Part shown: one piece after another, positions 24,006 through 32,900 of the stretch | Layout: each line of letters starts with the position of its first letter | Position numbering within the stretch: the stretch's first letter is position 1 | Assembly (NCBI RefSeq): GCF_026625045.1 | Contig: NZ_CP113089.1 | Location: forward strand, 2,480,001-2,544,000 | Direction of reading: 5' to 3' | Length of the DNA: 64,000 nucleotides | Source: Microcella daejeonensis | GTDB taxonomy: Bacteria; Actinomycetota; Actinomycetes; Actinomycetales; Microbacteriaceae | Program-made: the position numbers and the translations under genes | Notes under the pieces: model-generated | Told to the model about the DNA's origin: nothing | What the model saw: only the letters and a program-made list of their open reading frames with translations | Databases searched by the model: none

Positions 24006-24770
24006 ATGGCCACTCTCGAGATCCGCGACCTGCACGTCTCGATCGACACCGATCAGGGCGCCAAGGAGATCCTCCGCGGCGTCGACCTCACCATCAACGA
24101 GGGCGAGATCCACGCGATCATGGGCCCCAACGGCTCGGGCAAGTCGACCCTCGCGTACACGATCGCCGGGCATCCCCGCTACACCGTCGACTCGGGCTCG
24201 ATCACGCTCGACGGCGAGGACGTGCTGGCGATGAGCGTCGACGAGCGCGCCAAGGCGGGCCTGTTCCTCGCGATGCAGTACCCCGTCGAGATCCCCGGCG
24301 TGACGGTGTCGAACTTCCTGCGCACCGCCAAGACCGCCCTCGACGGCGAGGCCCCGCCGCTCCGCGCGTGGGTCAAGGACCTCAAGAGCTCGATGGAGGC
24401 CCTGCGCATGGACCGCGGCTTCGCCGAGCGCAACGTCAACGAGGGCTTCTCGGGCGGCGAGAAGAAGCGCCACGAGATCGTGCAGCTCGAGCTGCTCAAG
24501 CCGAAGTTCGCCGTGCTCGACGAGACCGACTCCGGCCTCGACGTCGACGCGCTCAAGATCGTCTCGGAGGGCGTCAACCGCGTGAAGGAGTCGACCGGCC
24601 TCGGCGTGCTCCTCATCACGCACTACACGCGCATCCTGCGCTACATCAAGCCCGACTTCGTGCACGTCTTCGTCGAGGGCCGCATCGCCGAGCAGGGCGG
24701 CGCCGAGCTGGCGGATCGCCTCGAGAACGAGGGCTACGATCGCTTCGTCACGTCGACGCCGGTAGCCTGA
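24006..24770 (+). CDS. sufC: Fe-S cluster assembly ATPase SufC
   Basis: ABC-type ATPase that powers the SufBC2D scaffold. 254 aa. Seen: Walker [18 protein letters not shown] (~40), Q-loop region [10 protein letters not shown] (~92), signature [11 protein letters not shown] (~150), Walker [16 protein letters not shown] (~175) and switch His in [10 protein letters not shown] (~207). All are intact. ATG 24006 lies 63 bases after the Rieske gene. Confidence 0.97.
   Translation: MATLEIRDLHVSIDTDQGAKEILRGVDLTINEGEIHAIMGPNGSGKSTLAYTIAGHPRYTVDSGSITLDGEDVLAMSVDERAKAGLFLAMQYPVEIPGVTVSNFLRTAKTALDGEAPPLRAWVKDLKSSMEALRMDRGFAERNVNEGFSGGEKKRHEIVQLELLKPKFAVLDETDSGLDVDALKIVSEGVNRVKESTGLGVLLITHYTRILRYIKPDFVHVFVEGRIAEQGGAELADRLENEGYDRFVTSTPVA
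24763..24768 (+). promoter_or_regulatory. Possible internal leaderless promoter for the sufT-like gene
   Basis: TAGCCT ends 6 bases before ATG 24775, so a transcript from it would start at the A of the start codon. It overlaps the end of sufC and could give separate expression of the next gene. Inferred from spacing only. Confidence 0.3.
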
Positions 24771-24774
24771 CCGC

Positions 24775-25104
24775 ATGCCTGTCGCTCTCGAACCGAAGCT
24801 CTTCGACCAGGTCGAGGAGGGTCTCAAGGACGTCATCGACCCCGAGCTCGGGGTCAACATCGTCGACCTGGGGCTCGTCTACGACCTCGCGTGGGACGAG
24901 GAGTCCGACGCCCTCATCATCTCGATGACCCTCACCTCGGCCGGATGCCCGCTCACCGACGTCATCGAGGAGTCCGTCGCGAACTCGCTCGACGGCATCG
25001 TGCAGCAGTTCCGCATCAACTGGGTGTGGATGCCGCCGTGGGGCCCCGAGCGCATCACCGACGACGGTCGCGACATGATGCGAGCCCTCGGCTTCAGCAT
25101 CTGA
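24775..25104 (+). CDS. SufT-like metal-sulfur cluster assembly protein (DUF59/MIP18 family)
   Basis: 109 aa of the DUF59 family. SufT and related proteins help cluster maturation or transfer to targets; the same fold occurs in PaaD. Seen: LKDVIDPELGVNIVDLGLVY (~17-36), MTLTSAGCPLTDVIEESV with the conserved Cys (~50-68) and WMPPWGPERITDDGRDMMR (~85-103). It starts 4 bases after the sufC stop. The operon ends here with a strong hairpin. Confidence 0.92.
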   Translation: MPVALEPKLFDQVEEGLKDVIDPELGVNIVDLGLVYDLAWDEESDALIISMTLTSAGCPLTDVIEESVANSLDGIVQQFRINWVWMPPWGPERITDDGRDMMRALGFSI

Positions 25105-25125
25105 CCCCTGCGCTCTCAGAACGAG

Positions 25126-25159
25126 GAACGCCCCCGCCGATCATTCGGCGGGGGCGTTC
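25126..25159. terminator. Perfect 15-bp terminator between the suf operon and bioY
   Basis: GAACGCCCCCGCCGA (25126-25140) and its exact complement (25145-25159) with loop TCAT. It lies between converging genes, so it probably serves both. Confidence 0.85.
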
Positions 25160-25180
25160 TGCATGCGGGATGCGCGGGCG

Positions 25181-25792
25181 TCAGGCCTCGTCGGTGCGAC
25201 GGGCCTCGGCCGCGCGCCACAGCGCGGGCAGCAGCGCGGCGGCGATGCCGGCCTTGATCAGGCCGCCGATGATGAAGGGGACGAAGCCGGAGGCGAGCAC
25301 GCTGCCGAGGTCGTTGGGCAGGCCGAGCTGGCCGAGCGACAGCGCGAGCCAGGGGAGGCCGACCGCGAAGACGACGAGCGAGCCGCCGATGAAGGTGATG
25401 GCGGCCTTGAGCCAGCCGCGGTCCCACTGCTGCTCGGCGGCCCAGCCGACGATCGCGGCGGCGAGGATGAACCCGATGATGTAGCCGCCGGTCGGCCCGG
25501 CGATGACGCTCCACCCCGACTCCGTGTCGCTGAAGATCGGCAGGCCGAGACCGCCGAGCAGAGCGTAGAGGCCGAGCGAGGCCGCGCCGCGGGCCGCGCC
25601 GAGCGAGGCGCCGACGATGAGCACCGCGAGCGTCTGGCCCGTGACCGGCACCGGCCAGAGCGGGATGGCGACCTGGGCGAGGGCGGCGACGAGCGCCGTG
25701 CCGCCGAGCACGAGGACGATGTCGGAGGCGAGGGTGCGGGGCTGGACGCGGTCCACGAGAGTGGGGCGCGCGAGGGGAGTGGCGATCGACAT
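25181..25792 (-). CDS. bioY: Biotin transporter BioY (ECF S-component)
   Basis: Membrane substrate-binding component for biotin uptake. 203 aa from ATG 25792, with about six hydrophobic segments. Seen: VPVTGQTLAVLIVGASLGAAR (~55-75, the family signature), GPTGGYIIGFILAA (~105) and IGGLIKAGIAAALLP near the C-terminus. The start was set at 25792 (MSIATPLARP) because GAGGA lies upstream, although at ~12 bases spacing; GTG 25810 is possible but lacks a ribosome site. No bioM/bioN energising genes lie beside it, so it would act alone or with shared ECF parts. Confidence 0.92.
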   Translation of the reverse strand: MSIATPLARPTLVDRVQPRTLASDIVLVLGGTALVAALAQVAIPLWPVPVTGQTLAVLIVGASLGAARGAASLGLYALLGGLGLPIFSDTESGWSVIAGPTGGYIIGFILAAAIVGWAAEQQWDRGWLKAAITFIGGSLVVFAVGLPWLALSLGQLGLPNDLGSVLASGFVPFIIGGLIKAGIAAALLPALWRAAEARRTDEA

Positions 25793-25836
25793 GAGCGGTG
25801 CGTTCCTCACGGGAATCGGGGATCAGGGGACCTCGG

Positions 25837-25842
25837 TAGACT
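25837..25842 (+). promoter_or_regulatory. Possible -10 for the ABC-F gene (TAGACT)
   Basis: TAGACTA is read as TAGTCTA on the other strand, so the same site could also serve bioY. It predicts a ~55-base leader for the ABC-F gene. No -35 is clear. Confidence 0.4.
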
Positions 25843-25902
25843 ATCGGGCTGACCCCCCGTCGCCCCGGCTGACGAAACCCACCAAAGAAACGGACCTCCG
25901 CT

Positions 25903-27501
<1,599 letters not shown>

Positions 27502-27543
27502 CCCGGCCCCGTCCGAGGGAGGCACAGGCAGTCGTGACCGGCG

Positions 27544-28368
27544 TCAGCGGCTCGCGTCGAGCAGCGCGTCCTCTTCATCGGCGTCGCTCGGGCGACGTCG
27601 CGCCGGCTCGGCCACGGGCACCCCGGTGCGCTCGGATTCGACGGCACGGGCATCCTGCCGCAGCGCCCAGCCGAAGCCGATGAAGGCGAGGATCGCGAAG
27701 ACGTACCACTGGAAGGTGTAGCTGAGGTGCGGACCCTCATCGAGGATCGGGCGCTGGGCGGGGAGCGGGCGCTGCGCCGGCGCGGGATCCTCGGCGATCA
27801 GCTGCCCGTAGGCCGTCGTCTCGACCTCGTCGCCGAGCAGCTCGGCGATCTGAGGCAGGTTGATGGTGGCGATCTGCCCCTCGGGCGCGCCGCGGCCGGT
27901 GATGGTGGGCTCGCCGGGCTTCAGGCGGGCGGTCACCTCGACGCGGCCGGACGGCGCCTCGGGCACGACATCGGGGGAGTCTTGCGCGGACCCGATCGGG
28001 AGCCAGCCGCGATCGATCACGACGATCGTGCCGTCGTCGAGCTGCAGAGGGGTGAGAACCCCGAAGCCCGGGCGGCCGTCGCGCGGTCGGTTGCGGGCGA
28101 GCAGCTGATCCTCGGCGAGGTACTCGCCCTCGAGCACGACGGGCAGCCACTCGTCGGCCGGGTCGAAGCCCTGCCCACCACCCATGACGACGGAGTAGTC
28201 CACCGGCTCGGCGTCGTAGTTGTCCTCGATGAGGCTGATCTCGGCGACCGCCTCCTCACGGCGCGCCCACTGCCAGAGACCGAACCCGACGCACACGATG
28301 GCGACGACGACGGTGAGGGCGAGGTAGCCGAGCCACTTGCGCGACAGGGCGAGGCGCGTGATGCTCAC
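27544..28368 (-). CDS. SURF1-family cytochrome oxidase assembly protein
   Basis: SURF1 proteins assist haem A insertion in cytochrome aa3 oxidase. 274 aa with the family topology: N-terminal membrane segment (~12-33, ending FGLWQWARREE), a periplasmic domain and a second membrane segment (LSYTFQWYVFAILAFIGFG, ~220-240) followed by a charged cytoplasmic tail. GPHLSYTFQW and LLARNRPRDGRPGFGVLTP are family-typical. GTG 28368 is 4 bases after the preceding gene, so it forms one unit with the 80-aa protein and the DUF3099 gene. The haem A genes ctaA/ctaB lie ~8 kb away. Confidence 0.92.
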   Translation of the reverse strand: MSITRLALSRKWLGYLALTVVVAIVCVGFGLWQWARREEAVAEISLIEDNYDAEPVDYSVVMGGGQGFDPADEWLPVVLEGEYLAEDQLLARNRPRDGRPGFGVLTPLQLDDGTIVVIDRGWLPIGSAQDSPDVVPEAPSGRVEVTARLKPGEPTITGRGAPEGQIATINLPQIAELLGDEVETTAYGQLIAEDPAPAQRPLPAQRPILDEGPHLSYTFQWYVFAILAFIGFGWALRQDARAVESERTGVPVAEPARRRPSDADEEDALLDASR

Positions 28369-28372
28369 GCGC

Positions 28373-28615
28373 TCATTCTCCCCGATCGGGCACGCGCCCG
28401 ACGACGACGCCCGCCGGGGTGATCGTGACCGGGAACCCGCGCTGATCGACGAAGTCGTAGAGGAAGTCGCGGTGCTCGGAGCACGCGAGCCAGACCTTCA
28501 CCCGGTCGGCGGCGTGGATGCTCGGATTGCGCCAGTTGACGGCCCACTCGGCCTCGGCGCGGCAGCCGGCCCGCGAGCAGCGCGTGCCCGAGATCTCGCC
28601 GGGCAGGGAGATCAC
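28373..28615 (-). CDS. Small Cys/His protein between DUF3099 and SURF1 genes, unknown function
   Basis: 80 aa from GTG 28615. Possible metal ligands: C13 and C18 (CSRAGC), H34, C45 and H48 (ACSEH), a spacing like a small zinc ribbon. Other features: two Trp-containing strands (EWAVNWRNPSIHA, VKVWLAC) and a hydrophobic end. I recall similar short proteins annotated only as hypothetical in related actinobacteria, but cannot name a function. It overlaps the DUF3099 gene by 4 bases (GTGA) and ends 4 bases before SURF1, so the three are made together; a role near oxidase assembly or copper/haem handling is a guess from that context. Confidence 0.8.
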   Translation of the reverse strand: MISLPGEISGTRCSRAGCRAEAEWAVNWRNPSIHAADRVKVWLACSEHRDFLYDFVDQRGFPVTITPAGVVVGRVPDRGE

Positions 28616-28902
28616 GCGGACTGCCCGGGGCCGCCGGGGGAGTACGGCATCATCTGGCCGGGGCGCTCGACGGCCGGCCCGGAGGAGGGCACGACGTTGT
28701 TGGCGACGAGGACCGCGAAGGAGGGCAGGATGATCGCGCCGAGGGCGGGGATCAGCAGCCACCAGCCGGGAGTGACGAAGCACGCCGCGATGCAGACGAG
28801 ACGGATCCCCATCGCGACCGCGTACTTGACCATGCGGACGTGCCGCTCCTCGGTCGGGGAGGCGGGGATGCTCGTGATGGCGGCGCCCGGCGTCTGCTTC
28901 AT
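28612..28902 (-). CDS. DUF3099-family membrane protein
   Basis: 96 aa. The N-terminal ITSIPASPTEERHVRMVKY is the family hallmark; two hydrophobic segments follow (~30-46 and ~48-70), then a Pro/Gly-rich tail. Function unknown. ATG 28902. First gene of a three-gene unit with the Cys/His protein and SURF1, and divergent from fabG with 46 bases between them. Confidence 0.88.
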   Translation of the reverse strand: MKQTPGAAITSIPASPTEERHVRMVKYAVAMGIRLVCIAACFVTPGWWLLIPALGAIILPSFAVLVANNVVPSSGPAVERPGQMMPYSPGGPGQSA

Positions 28903-28934
28903 GTCGGCTCGAGTCTAAGGACGCAGCCTGCGCA

Positions 28935-28940
28935 TAAGCT
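28935..28940 (+). promoter_or_regulatory. Possible leaderless promoter of fabG (TAAGCT)
   Basis: TAAGCT ends 8 bases before ATG 28949. A weak GAGGG overlaps the gap, so either leaderless or very short-leader translation is possible. Confidence 0.35.
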
Positions 28941-28948
28941 TGAGGGTC

Positions 28949-29659
28949 ATGACCACCCAGCGCACCGTTCTCATCACCGGCGGCAACCGCGGCATCGGCT
29001 TCGCGATCGCCGAGGAGTTCCTCGCCCAGGGCCACCGCGTGGCCGTCACCGCCCGTTCCGGGGCCGGCCCGGAGGGCGCGATGACCGTCACCGCCGACGT
29101 GACCGACGCCGCCTCGCTCGACGCGGCCTACCGCGAGGTCGAGGAGGCCTACGGGCCCATCGAGGTGGTCGTGGCGAACGCCGGCATCACGCGCGACACC
29201 CTCATGCTGCGCATGAGCGACGACGACTTCCAGCAGGTGGTCGACACCAACCTGACGGGCGCCTTCCGCACGGTCAAGCGCGCGGCGAAGGGGATGCTCA
29301 AGGCGCGCTTCGGCCGCATCGTGCTCATCTCGAGCGTGGTCGGCCTCTACGGCTCGGCCGGGCAGGTCAACTACAGCGCCTCGAAGGCGGCCCTGGTCGG
29401 GATGGCGCGATCGCTCACGCGCGAGCTCGGGTCGCGCGGCATCACCGCGAACGTCGTCGCCCCGGGCTTCATCGAGACCGACATGACGGCGGCGCTGCCC
29501 GAGGAGCAGCAGAAGGCCTACCGCGACGCCATCCCCGCGGGTCGGTTCGCGAGCGCGCAGGAGGTCGCCCGCGTCGTCACGTGGATCTCCTCCGATGACG
29601 CCGGCTACATCTCCGGCGCGGTGATCCCGGTCGACGGCGGCCTCGGGATGGGCCACTAG
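28949..29659 (+). CDS. fabG: 3-oxoacyl-[ACP] reductase FabG (short-chain dehydrogenase)
   Basis: NADPH-dependent reductase of fatty-acid synthesis. 236 aa. Seen: nucleotide-binding ITGGNRGIGFAIAEEF (~10-25; as TGGNRGIG), NAGITRDTLMLRM (~80), catalytic Ser in VLISSVVGLYGSAG (~128), Tyr-x3-Lys in VNYSASKAALVG (~143-147) and PGFIETDMTAAL (~175). The motif set is that of FabG1/MabA. ATG 28949 is preferred to the TTG three codons upstream. No fatty-acid genes are adjacent, so substrate is a family-based call. Confidence 0.9.
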   Translation: MTTQRTVLITGGNRGIGFAIAEEFLAQGHRVAVTARSGAGPEGAMTVTADVTDAASLDAAYREVEEAYGPIEVVVANAGITRDTLMLRMSDDDFQQVVDTNLTGAFRTVKRAAKGMLKARFGRIVLISSVVGLYGSAGQVNYSASKAALVGMARSLTRELGSRGITANVVAPGFIETDMTAALPEEQQKAYRDAIPAGRFASAQEVARVVTWISSDDAGYISGAVIPVDGGLGMGH

Positions 29660-29763
29660 CGCTCGCGCTCGCCTCCGTCCCAGGATCCCCCGCAGGGGGC
29701 CTGAGTCTCTATCGCGAACGGCTGGACAGCACCGCCCTGCGGGTATACGGTCCCCTCAGACAT
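29656..29763 (-). CDS. Candidate 35-aa peptide with strong ribosome-binding site
   Basis: Short ORF on the minus strand: ATG at 29763, TAG at 29656, overlapping the end of fabG by 4 bases tail to tail. AGGAGG stands 8 bases before the ATG, one of the best ribosome sites in the window. The peptide contains VYPQGGAVQPFAIETQ, then APCGGSWDGG and a charged end (ERER), with one Cys and one Trp. Against it: its codons include ATA, GTA, ACT and TCT, unlike the strongly G/C-ending neighbours, and part of the AGGAGG could come from the C-rich plus strand by chance. No modifying enzyme gene is adjacent. I do not recognise it. Confidence 0.3.
   Translation of the reverse strand: MSEGTVYPQGGAVQPFAIETQAPCGGSWDGGERER
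29681..29703. terminator. Terminator-like hairpin after fabG
   Basis: CCCCC (29687-29691) pairs with GGGGG (29695-29699); CAGG (29681-29684) can pair with CCTG (29700-29703) across a 2-base bulge. There is no T-run, only TCTCTAT following. It would lie within the candidate 35-aa ORF on the other strand. Confidence 0.45.
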
Positions 29764-29769
29764 ACCCGC
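29739..29769. repeat. 8-bp inverted repeat GCGGGTAT/ATACCCGC
   Basis: GCGGGTAT (29739-29746) and ATACCCGC (29762-29769), separated by 15 bases. The right arm covers the start codon and upstream bases of the candidate 35-aa ORF, so it could be an operator or a stem that hides its start. Confidence 0.45.
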
Positions 29770-29964
29770 CCCCTCCTGCGATTCCTGGCGCAGGCCGTGG
29801 ACGCGCTCGTGCCGATGATCGGGGCCCGCACCCGGGACCGGATGTCGTGAGCGCGACCGCTCCCACCCGAAGCACGTCCTGCCCGCCCTCCTCGAATCGC
29901 GGTCGCCTCCCCGGCCGCTCGCGCCGCTGCGTCGTCGCGCGGGGAGTGATCGCGAGGTCTCGTC

Positions 29965-32900
29965 ATGGAACGTCCCGTCCTTCGCAGGTTCACCGCACTC
30001 TCCGTCATCGCGGCGCTCACGATCGCGATGATCGTCGCCTCGTCCCCGGCTCCGGCGACCGCCGCGCCGCAGGGAGAAGCCAGCGGATTCCGCTCGACAC
30101 TGCTGGTCAATTACGGCATCAGCGCCCCGAGCTCGCTCGAGATCGCTCCGGATGGCCGCATCTTCGTGCTGGACCTCTACGGCCAGATCAAGATCTTCTC
30201 GAACGGCGCGTGGAAGGCTCAGCCCTTCGGCACCGTGAGCGTCGATGCCACCGGCGACAAGGGGTTGCTGGGAGGCGTGTTCGACCGCCAGTTCCCGGCC
30301 AGACCGTACTTCTACGTCTACTACGTCGGGGCGTCGGACAGCCGCGCACGCGTCGGGCGATTCACCGTGAACGGCGACCTCGGCACCGACTTCACGGTGC
30401 TGTACACGGCCCCCGCGTCCTCCCCTTTCCAGCACGCGGGCGGCGGCATCGAGATGGGTGCCGATGGCGCCCTCTACTTCGGCATCGGCGACAACGGCAC
30501 GCCGAGCAACTCCCAGAGCCTCACCAACCCCTTCGGTAAAGTGCATCGCATCGCCGCGAACGGCTCCATCCCGGCCGATAACCCCTTCCTCGGAACGGCC
30601 GGAGCGCTGCCGAGCATCTACGCCTCCGGGCTGCGCAATCCGTTCCGCCTCAGTCTCGACCGGACGACGGGCTCCCTCTACGTCGCGGATGTCGGATTCA
30701 ACACCTGGGAGGAGATCAACAGGGTCGTGGCGGGCGGGAACTACGGGTGGCCCGCCGCCGAGGGCCCGTGCGCGAGCCCCTGCGCCTTCGTCAACCCCGT
30801 GCACTGGTACCCCCACGTCGCGGGCACCAACAACACCAACGATTCGTCGATCACCGGCGGTCCGATCTATCGCGGCAGCGCCTACCCCTCCACCTATCGG
30901 GGCCGTATGTTCTACTCCGACTACGTGCAGGGCTTCGTCCGCACCGCCGACGTCTCGACCAGCTCGACCGCCTACAGCACCTTCAGCACCGGGAACGGAG
31001 CAGTCGTCGACCTCGCGGAGGGACCCGACGGCAAGGTCTACTTCGTCACGATCTCGAGTCCAGCCCTGTATCGGATCGATTACGACGCCGGGGGCGGGAA
31101 CGCCGCTCCCGTCGCGGTCGCGTCGGCCAACCGGACCAGCGGCGCAGCGCCGCTCACCGTGGACTTCTCCAGCGCGGGCAGCACGGATCCGGAGGGTCTG
31201 CCCCTCACCTACCGATGGGACTTCGGCGACGGAACGAGCTCCACGAGCGCCAATCCGACGAAGACCTATTCCGCGAACGGCCAGTACGCCGTCGCGCTCA
31301 CGGTGAGCGATGGAGCGACGAGCACGCCGGCGACACCCCTCACGATCCGAGTGGGCCTGCAGCCGAGAGTGACCATCACGAGCCCGACGGCCACCAGCAC
31401 GTTCAGCGGCGGGGACGTCATCGCCTACGCCGCCAGCGCCGTCGACGGAGCGGGGGCGCCCATCGCCGCCGCGGACCTGCGCACCACGATCAGGCTCCAT
31501 CACTCCGACCACGATCACCCCTTCCTCGGACCGGTCGTCGGGGGATCCGGCGAGGTCACCGTCCCGCGCACCGGCGAGCTGAGCCCCGACATCTGGTATC
31601 GGATCACGGTCGAGGCGACCGACGGCGCCGGGCTGGTGGGGAGCGCATCGGTCGACGTCCATCCGAGCACCGCGTCCATCTCCCTCCGCACCGAACCGGC
31701 CGGTCTCGCGCTGAGCCTGGACGGGACCTCGTCCCCGACGCCGTCCACGGTGGAGGGCGTCGTCGGGCTGACCCGTCAGCTCACTGCTCCGAGCCCTCAG
31801 ACCCTCGGAGGGACGCAGTACGTCTTCGACCGCTGGTCGGACGGGGGAGCGCGCGACCACACCATCGCCTTCCCCTCCGCGAACACCACCTACACGGCGC
31901 ACTTCGTGCCCGCGCCCCCTCCCACGGGCGGTCAGAACCTGCTCCCCAACGCCTCGTTCGAGACGCTGAGCACTGCGGGGCTCCCGGTCGGATGGTCGGG
32001 CCCGCGCTGGGGCCAGAACGACGCGACCCTCACGACCTCCACCGAAGCGCGGACGGGCTCGCGGAGCGCGATGCTCGCCATGACCACCCGGAGCAGTGGC
32101 GAGATCCGCCTGCACAACGCTCCCGTGGCCGTCGCCCCCGAGACGCCGTACACGGTGCGGTTGTTCTACCGCAGCACGGTCGAGACGAAGATGGTCGCCG
32201 ACGTCACCCTCGCCGACGGCTCGCATCGCTACCTCTGGCTGGGCGTCAACGCGGCGGCGCCCGGCACCGCGTGGACCGAGCGCAGTGCGACCCTGACCAC
32301 GCCGGCGGGCGCGGCCAGCATCATGATCAACACATACCTGGCCGTCCCCGGCAGTGTCACCGTCGACGACATGTCGCTGACCACGGCCATGGCACCGCCC
32401 CCACCGCCGCCACCGCCGACTCCTCTACCCACCATCACGATGACCGCCTCGCCCGCGACCATCAGCGCGGGCGGATCGGCGACGCTCCAGTGGTCCACCA
32501 CCGGCAGCCCCACGGCGTGTACCGCCAGCGGCGGATGGAGCGGAGCGCGCGCGACCAGCGGGTCGCAGACGGTGACCCCCGCAGCCACCACCGATTACAC
32601 CCTGAGCTGCACGAACAGCGCCGGGCCCGCGGCGAGGACGGTCACCGTGACCGTCGCTCCGGCCGGCCCGCCGCCGGCGACCGGCAACATCGTGCCGAAC
32701 CCGTCGTTCGAGATCGAGCGCGCTGCTGGATCACCGGCGGGGTGGAGCAGCTCCCGATGGGGCACGAACAACGCCGTCTTCGCGCTGGAGGGCACGGGAT
32801 CCTTCGAGGGGACCCGACACGTGACCAGCCGGATCACGAGCCACTCGAGCGGGGAGGCGAGGTGGGAGTTCGATCCGCAGCCGGTCTCGGCCGCCACCGC

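Larger units (their letters stand above)
29660..29964. other. 305-base gap between fabG and the secreted protein gene
   Basis: Holds the terminator-like repeat at 29681-29703, the inverted repeat at 29739-29769 and the candidate 35-aa ORF on the minus strand. From 29770 to 29964 I see no convincing promoter hexamers and no RNA gene. Confidence 0.6.
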
